The notes beneath the pieces are model-generated. The model saw only the letters and a list, made by a program, of their open reading frames with translations. It was not told the DNA's origin and searched no databases. Of a stretch of DNA of 64,000 nt, positions 59,701 to 64,000 are shown piece by piece. The DNA is from Lepus europaeus. Taxonomy: Eukaryota > Chordata > Mammalia > Lagomorpha > Leporidae. The stretch lies in NCBI RefSeq assembly GCF_033115175.1, contig NC_084831.1:14299138-14363137 (forward strand), given 5' to 3'. Both the position numbers and the translations under genes were made by a program. Position 1 is the first letter of the stretch. Each line of letters opens with the position of its first letter.

Positions 59701-62475
59701 CAACACGCCTGCTAATGCATGCTGGGAGGCAGCAGATGACGGCTCAAGGCTTGGCCCTGCCAACCACAGGGGGGACACAGACGGAGATCCAGCTCCAGGC
59801 TCCTGATCTGGGCCTGGTCTAGTCTTGGCCGTTGCAAACATCTGGGGAGTGAACCACTCCAGCTGACGGAAGACATCTCTCTCTCAGCCTTTACAAGTAA
59901 ACTAAAATAAAACAAACAAAACCCCAGGCACTCAAGTATGAGATGCAGGCAAGTGGCATCAATTGCTATGCTACATTCCTGTCCTCAATCAGTCTTGAGA
60001 ACGCGGGCAAGTGCCCTCTATAGAGGTTAGTTACTGGACACATATTAAAAATCGCTCTGGGCCGGCGCCGCGGCTCATTAGGCTAATCCTCCACCTTGCG
60101 GCACCGGCACACCGGGTTCTAGTCCCGGTCGGGGCACCGATCCTGTCCCGGTTGCCCCTCTTCCAGGCCAGCTCTCTGCTGTGGCCAGGGAGTGCAATGG
60201 AGGATGGCCCAAGTGCTTGGGCCCTGCACCCCATGGGAGACCAGGAGAAGCCCCTGGCTCCTGCCATCGGATCAGCGCGGTGCGCCAGCCGCAGCGCGCC
60301 AACCGCGGCGGCCATTGGAGGGTGAACCAATGGCAAAGGAAGACCTTTCTCTCTGTCTCTCTCTCACTGTCCACTCTGCCTGTAAAAAAAAAAAAAAAAA
60401 AAAAAAAAAACACCACTCTGAATTTAAGCTATGGCTACGCAGCGAATGGCAGGAGAAAAGTCAACAAAAACTTCATTACCACCTACACAGCAGCAACAAT
60501 TCATTACTTACCTCCCTCCACTGGACTGTTAACCTCTTTGTCTTGTTCACTGCTGTCGCATTAGTGCCAACAACAGGGCCAGACACACAGCAGGCACCTG
60601 ATCCGTATTGACTATAAATTAGTGCTTAAAGAAGCACCTGGCTACACCACAGCCCAGGCACTGCAGACACACGCACGCTGACAGGGTAGCCATTGTCATC
60701 CCTAATTACTGGGAAGGGAACAGAAGCCAGAGGCACACAGCTCGCATCCATCACAGAGCATCCATCACAGAGCGGCTGAGGAGAATTGTAAAAGGGGAGA
60801 GGAGAGCATAGTCAGAAAGCCCTGGGGCTGGAATCGGGCTTCCAGGCTTCCAGGGGGACTCTAGGGCAACTTGTCTCCAGTCTGTTTTGAAAACGGAAAA
60901 AGAGGGGGCAACACGAGCTCGTGGGATTTGTGTGCAGGTTATGTGAACTTGGATCCTAGGGGCTGGCACACAGCTGAGACACTAACTCTACTTCAGCAGC
61001 TTTCCAATATGACCAAGAAAACAGAGCCCCAAGTGTCAGGGGCCAAACTCTTTCTCCAGGAAGGAGCTACCTCGGCTCATCCAGGAACTAATGGGCAAAG
61101 CTTTTAGGGTCACCCGAAGATGGGACTGCAGGGTTCTCCCTTCGAAGCACCTACAGCCAGCCACTGCTAGGAGACACTGGTTTTGGAGGTGGAAAGAGCC
61201 AAGCACTTCAGGAGTGACTAGATCATTTAATTAGGTGAACAGGGCAGCTGGAATCTCACCAGGGGGCCATTTGCACAGCAAATTGAGCGCCTGGTAAATT
61301 GATTCATTCCAGATCCCAAACTCCCCTCTCAGCAGGGATGTCACACGTTTGTTTCCAAGCCCTTACGGAAACAGCAATGACAATGAAGTGTCAACCAAGC
61401 CCCAGCTGCGGTACTGAGGAGTTCCAGCCAATACAGGCCCAAGACACTTCCTGCGCATCCAAGCCCCGAGCTTGAACCCCTAAAAGAGAGAAAACCCTGT
61501 CTCCGACCTAAGAGACCCGTCTCTAGAAGAATCACACATTCCCAATAAAGCAATACGGCCAATCGGAAAAAATAAAAATCTCACTTTTGGAATCAAACAA
61601 CCGAGGTTTAAAGTTCCAAGCTGTCTAACCGCAAAACCTTTCCTCTGAACCTCAACTCCCTGCTTTGCAATTTGAGGGCAATTATCATTTTATCTACCTT
61701 AACAAATTATTGTGGGAGGCCAGCGTTGTGGCCCAGCGGGTTAAGCTGCTCCCTATAGGGGCGCCGGCTGGAGTCCCGGCTGCTCCACTTCGGATCCAGC
61801 TCCCTGCCAGTGCGCCTGGGAAAGCAGCGGGAGATGACCCAGGTGTCCGGGCCCCTCCCAGGGAGCTCCTGGCTCCCGTCTGGCCCAAACCCTGGCCACT
61901 GCGGCCACTGAGGAGTGAACCCGCGGAGGGAAGATCTCCTTCTCTCACTTCCTCTCTGTACCTCTGCCTTTCAAAAAGCTCTACTACAAAACGCAGGGTC
62001 TGCAGCAGCACGTGCAGGCCCCTTGTCTGAGCCGCCCCTCCACCCCCGCCCGGACGCTGCTCGGACGTCGCTTCCTCCGGCCCTCCACGCCCGGTTCACC
62101 ACGTGGCGTGCGTGTTTACCGTCGCCCGGCGCGGCACGAGCCCCGCGGCCGTGTTACAACCCAGGCCACGACGCCGAGCTCCTAGAAGTGAAGGCACTCG
62201 GGAGGAACGCAGCCGGCCGGCGCTTCTCTCCGCCCCGGCGTCGGCCCTCGCTCCTCCCCAGCCTGCGGCGGCGGGGCGGCCCGCGCCAACTCGGCCCTCG
62301 CCGCGACCTGGGGCAGAGACCACCTGGCTGGGGCCCGGCCGGCTCCCGCACTGACCTTGAGCTCTCGGGAGACCTGGGCCTTCTGCCGGTACACCGAGTA
62401 CAGCACGGCGGTGACGACCGAGCTGGTGCCCAGGAGGATGAACTGGCCCAGCGAGGGCTTCCCCCCGCTCTCCAT
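55977..62475 (-). CDS. MUL1: MUL1, mitochondrial E3 ubiquitin protein ligase 1 (four coding exons)
   Basis: The coding sequence joins 62475-62356, 59064-58977, 57594-57474 and 56706-55977, giving 352 codons plus TAG, equal to the human length. MUL1 (also MAPL/MULAN) sits in the mitochondrial outer membrane and ubiquitinates or SUMOylates factors that control fission, mitophagy and signalling. Visible parts are a first hydrophobic segment (about residues 9-29), an intermembrane-space BAM/GIDE-type region, a second membrane span (about 239-259, LWRVLVLVFGFATCATLFFIL), a charged linker and a C-terminal C3HC4 RING. All ligands are present: C302, C305, C317, H319, C323, C326, C336 and C339. The protein ends PLYNS. 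All splice sites are GT-AG and the frame is uninterrupted. The start ATG has a strong context, gccgccATGG. Identification is near certain. Confidence 0.97.
56759..56802. repeat. Perfect 2 x 22-bp tandem duplication next to MUL1 exon 4
   Basis: cccagcggggggaaggcgag plus ga is repeated exactly, beginning 52 bases from the exon 4 acceptor, inside intron 3. Confidence 0.9.
56876..57050 (-). mobile_element. CSINE fragment in MUL1 intron 3
   Basis: Tail-side half only, with ccagctctcccacgtgggtg; the head is missing. Confidence 0.7.
57213..57376 (+). mobile_element. MER5-like (hAT-Charlie) relic in MUL1 intron 3
   Basis: It begins cagtggtactctgacttt, then tagtgtgcat, and later has cccaggtgat, matching the MER5A consensus order. 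It is an ancient non-coding relic. Confidence 0.6.
57474..57594 (-). CDS. MUL1: MUL1 coding exon 3
   Basis: A 121-base exon begins with GA completing Gly and encodes AVRSVKETLNSQFVENCKGV and then IQRLTLQEHKMVWNRTTHL. It ends TG, which the next exon completes as Trp. The acceptor is acctag and the donor GTAGGT. This is part of the intermembrane domain. Confidence 0.95.
57668..57989 (-). mobile_element. CSINE in MUL1 intron 2 (first of three)
   Basis: Tail complement gtttatttatttgagtggca; ends tgagccatatcattggcccc. Confidence 0.9.
57991..58275 (-). mobile_element. CSINE in MUL1 intron 2 (second of three)
   Basis: It abuts the previous copy and ends gtcatgccaaatgcccaccc. Older subfamily. Confidence 0.85.
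58276..58605 (-). mobile_element. CSINE in MUL1 intron 2 (third of three)
   Basis: It abuts the second copy. The purine stretch expanded to (GGGA)n/(GAAA)n; it ends acaccaggccaaaagcctac. Confidence 0.82.
58700..58880 (-). repeat. MIR relic in MUL1 intron 2
   Basis: ttacatgatcacatccctca and ccctgaggcaagtctcatcc. Confidence 0.65.
58977..59064 (-). CDS. MUL1: MUL1 coding exon 2
   Basis: An 88-base exon encodes GAKKIHLGEDLKSILSEAP and then GKCVPYAVIE plus one base of the next Gly codon. The acceptor is atttag and the donor GTATGT. It is too short to appear as a long ORF; it was placed by homology and phase. Confidence 0.95.
59155..59382 (-). mobile_element. CSINE, head lost, MUL1 intron 1
   Basis: Tail complement after a poly-A of about 23 (59128-59150), with gtctcccccgtggctggcag. 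Confidence 0.78.
59610..59915 (+). mobile_element. CSINE, MUL1 intron 1
   Basis: Head ggcagccgctgtggctcggc with shortened B-box; tail aaataaaacaaacaaaac. Confidence 0.85.
59927..59991 (-). mobile_element. CSINE head-side fragment
   Basis: Short block caggcactcaagtatgagat to ctatgctacattcctgtcc, like the head complement of older copies. Confidence 0.5.
60060..60408 (+). mobile_element. CSINE, 'cgccgcggctcattaggc' subfamily, MUL1 intron 1
   Basis: Young-looking copy with (A)27 tail; a short ctctg flanks both ends. Confidence 0.92.
60495..60615 (+). repeat. L2 3'-end relic in MUL1 intron 1
   Basis: gactgttaacctctttgtct and gccagacacacagcaggcac. Confidence 0.65.
60640..60740 (-). repeat. MIR fragment in MUL1 intron 1
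   Basis: cattgtcatccctaattact and ccagaggcacacagctc. Confidence 0.5.
60800..61020 (+). repeat. MIR relic in MUL1 intron 1
   Basis: gaaagccctggggctggaat and agggcaacttgtctccagtc. Confidence 0.5.
61585..61700 (+). repeat. MIR relic in MUL1 intron 1
   Basis: cttttggaatcaaacaaccg and cctctgaacctcaactccct. Confidence 0.6.
61716..61990 (+). mobile_element. CSINE beside the MUL1 CpG island
   Basis: CpG-rich copy with ggagtcccggctgctccact; tail shortened to tttcaaaaagc. Confidence 0.88.
62356..62475 (-). CDS. MUL1: MUL1 coding exon 1 (residues 1-40)
   Basis: It runs from MESGGKPSLGQF to the codon AAG of Lys40, and includes most of the first membrane segment (FILLGTSSVVTAVLYSVY). The donor is GTCAGT, weaker at +3 than the consensus. 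A whole number of codons precedes the intron. Confidence 0.95.
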
Positions 62476-62602
62476 GGCGGCGCCAAGCCCCGGGGGCAGA
62501 GCGACGCCCAGGAGTGACCGACTGACCCCCGCCCTCCACCTGGGACACCACCACCCCCCCGGGACGGCCCTTCCCGGAACTCCCCGCCCCGTCGCCCGGC
62601 GA

Positions 62603-62610
62603 TGACGTAA
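62603..62610 (+). promoter_or_regulatory. CRE/ATF-like TGACGTAA in the MUL1 promoter
   Basis: An 8-base match differing by one from TGACGTCA, 128 bases upstream of the MUL1 ATG and close to two ETS sites. Binding is inferred. Confidence 0.45.
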
Positions 62611-62618
62611 ACGCCGGA

Positions 62619-62650
62619 ACCGGAAGTGGGGCAAAGAGGCCCGGAAGTGG
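62619..62650 (+). promoter_or_regulatory. Paired ETS sites (ACCGGAAGTG and CCGGAAGTGG)
   Basis: Two GABPA/ELK-type CCGGAAGTG motifs lie 22 bases apart, at 62619-62628 and 62641-62650, in the MUL1 CpG island. Such pairs are typical of promoters of nuclear genes with mitochondrial products (established for GABP/NRF-2). Confidence 0.6.
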
Positions 62651-62651
62651 C

Positions 62652-62665
62652 GTTGCTAGGGCAAC
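62652..62665. promoter_or_regulatory. X-box-like RFX palindrome GTTGCTAGGGCAAC
   Basis: Two near-perfect inverted half-sites (GTTGC and GCAAC) with one mismatch to GTNRCC-N-RGYAAC. It lies about 180 bases upstream of the MUL1 ATG. Confidence 0.5.
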
Positions 62666-62789
62666 CGCCGGGCTCTTGAGGCCCGCGGGTGTGGAGAGCC
62701 AGTTTTTCGCGGCTGAGCGATCGTTGTCCCGTCCACTCGCGGCGTCCTGGCCATGACTCGCCTTAGCCCTCTGGTTTCCTGGACTTTAT

Positions 62790-62850
62790 CTTGTCCGCTT
62801 TACAGATGGGAAAGCTAAGGCCAGAGAGGTTGGGGGCTGTGCTCCGAGTC
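62790..62850 (-). repeat. MIR fragment
   Basis: gctttacagatgggaaagct and aaggccagagaggttggg. Confidence 0.65.
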
Positions 62851-62944
62851 CTCCTGCTGGGGTTAGGGGCGACCCGACTCCGGAGCCCTCATGATGCCGC
62901 TGAAGTAGCCCCTTCTCGGCCATCACCGAATGAAAACTACTGGT

Positions 62945-63050
62945 TATTAAATAGCTGGCATTGCATCTACTGCGTGCCTGTTCTGTGTCGGGTGCTGGAA
63001 CGGGAAGTGCCCTAGGCCTCCACTGACTCCTCGCAACCCTGCCATAGTGC
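62945..63050 (-). repeat. MIR fragment
   Basis: catctactgcgtgcctgttc and ctgactcctcgcaaccctgc. Confidence 0.55.
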
Positions 63051-63292
63051 AGCCTGCAGATGCAGGGGCCGGCCCAGGGCACGGGCTTCGCACCCAGGTG
63101 GTCCTTCTCGGGGACGCTGTGGGTCCCTGCAGTGCACCTGCTCCCTAACAAGCAGATCTGCAGAACCCTGCAACTCTGTTCACTGGGTCATCGCAAAGCA
63201 TGCTTTCAGTTCTTGGAAATGCGGGAATAAACCTCTCAGTGTAAAAACGTGGCTAGAAACGAGATCGCTCCACAAAAGTAAAATAACTTTTT
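63051..63292. other. Unique sequence upstream of MUL1, no gene seen
   Basis: Nothing recognised before the nested SINE pair. Confidence 0.6.
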
Positions 63293-63304
63293 AAAAAGCA
63301 GCCG

Positions 63305-63964
63305 GGGGCCAGCTTTGTGGCTCAGTGGGTTCAGCCTCAGCCTGCAACTCTGGTATCCCATATGGTGGCTGCTTCCCGGCCGGGCTGCTCTACTGGGGAT
63401 CCAGCTCCCTGCTAATGCATCTGGGAAAGCAGCAGCAGATGGCCCAAGGGAGTGGGCCCCTGCACCCACATAGGAGACCCAGATTAAGTTCCTGGCTCCT
63501 GGGATAGGCCTGTCCCAACTCTGACAATGCATTGGGCCATTTGGGAAATGAACCAGTGAATGGAAGATCTGTCTCTTTGTCTCTTTCTAACTCTGCCTTT
63601 CAAATAAATCTTTTTTAAAAAAAAAAAAGATTTCTTTATTTATTTGAAAGAGTTACTCAGAGAGAGGAGAAGCAGAGAGAGGTCTTCCATCCGATGGTTC
63701 ACTCGCCAATTGGCTGCAACAGCCAGAGCTGCGCTGATCAAAGCCAGGAGTCAGGAGCTTCCTCCGAGTCTCCCACGTGGGTGCAGGGGCCCAAGGACTT
63801 GGGCCATCTTCTACTGCTTTCTCAGGCCACAGCAGAGAGCTGGATGGGAAGTGGAGCAGCCGGGTCTTGAACCAGCGCCCATATGGGATGCCGGTGCTTC
63901 AGGCCAGGGCGCTAACCCACTGCGCCACAGCGCCTGCCCCTCAAATAAATCTTTAAAAATAAAT
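63305..63964 (+). mobile_element. CSINE interrupted by another CSINE in its tail
   Basis: The body is 63305-63628 and the remaining tail 63941-63964 (caaataaatctttaaaaata). Flanked by aaaagcagccgg (63293-63304) and aaaagcagctgg (63965-63976). Confidence 0.9.
63629..63940 (-). mobile_element. CSINE nested inside the preceding SINE tail
   Basis: Complete minus-strand copy. The host tail words tcaaataaatctt appear on both sides as its target-site duplication. Confidence 0.92.
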
Positions 63965-64000
63965 AAAAGCAGCTGGTTATCCATGATTTTTTTCTAGTCT

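Larger units (their letters stand above)
59065..62355 (-). other. MUL1: MUL1 intron 1
   Basis: The 3.29-kb intron holds CSINEs at 59155, 59610, 59927, 60060 and 61716, an L2 and several MIR relics, and an AT-rich stretch (61200-61330) not explained by repeats. The donor-proximal 350 bases belong to the CpG island. Confidence 0.9.
61990..62760. promoter_or_regulatory. MUL1: CpG island and promoter of MUL1
   Basis: The CpG-dense block covers exon 1 and about 285 bases upstream of the ATG. Upstream elements, on the plus strand in order, are a CRE half-type TGACGTAA, two ETS sites and an X-box-like palindrome. No TATA box was found, so this is a housekeeping-type promoter. Confidence 0.8.

Noticed and set aside
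62760-64000. Search for FAM43B, the next gene expected beyond MUL1
   Set aside because: No FAM43B-like coding sequence is visible; it presumably lies outside the window.

Overview
This window is vertebrate nuclear DNA, almost certainly from a lagomorph and most likely European rabbit (Oryctolagus cuniculus). The basis is more than forty copies of the lagomorph-specific tRNA-derived SINE family (C-repeat/CSINE). They are recognisable by a 'gccggcgctgtggc' head, a 'ggttcaagtcccggctgctc' B-box region, a 'ctcctggctcctggct' body, a (CT)n stretch and a 'caaataaataaa' tail. Ancient MIR, L2, L1M, MaLR-like and MER5-like relics lie between them. No prokaryotic or viral gene organisation is present.

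Two protein-coding genes are supported, both on the minus strand and both complete. CAMK2N1 (about 40.05-43.3 kb) has two coding exons for a 78-residue inhibitor of CaM kinase II, inside a CpG island of about 3 kb. MUL1 (about 54.8-62.6 kb) has four coding exons for a 352-residue mitochondrial outer-membrane E3 ligase, with its own CpG-island promoter at 62.0-62.76 kb. The order and shared orientation match the CAMK2N1-MUL1 neighbourhood I recall from human 1p36.12. The genes are unrelated in function; they are neighbours and show no sign of being co-transcribed.

Layout: 1-40 kb is a gene-poor flank of unique sequence, SINEs, MIR/L2 relics, microsatellites, a small U6 snRNA fragment (20.78 kb) and an orphan CpG island (33.9-34.4 kb). 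CAMK2N1 occupies 40-43.3 kb and its CpG island runs to about 44.6 kb. The 44.6-54.8 kb interval holds no recognised gene but has two CTCF-like motifs in convergent orientation and a POU-type palindrome. MUL1 fills 54.8-62.6 kb, with a five-unit minisatellite in its 3'UTR. From 62.76 to 64 kb there are only repeats.

I found no undescribed biological system. The observations most worth checking are the tailless U6 fragment with target-site duplication, the MUL1 3'UTR minisatellite, a nested SINE insertion with both duplications preserved, a composite inverted SINE/microsatellite insertion, a 22-bp AT palindrome, the orphan CpG island, and several motif-dense AT-rich islands that could be enhancers. 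All coordinates come from reading the sequence by eye. Coding exon boundaries were checked base by base; repeat edges are approximate to about 10 bases.
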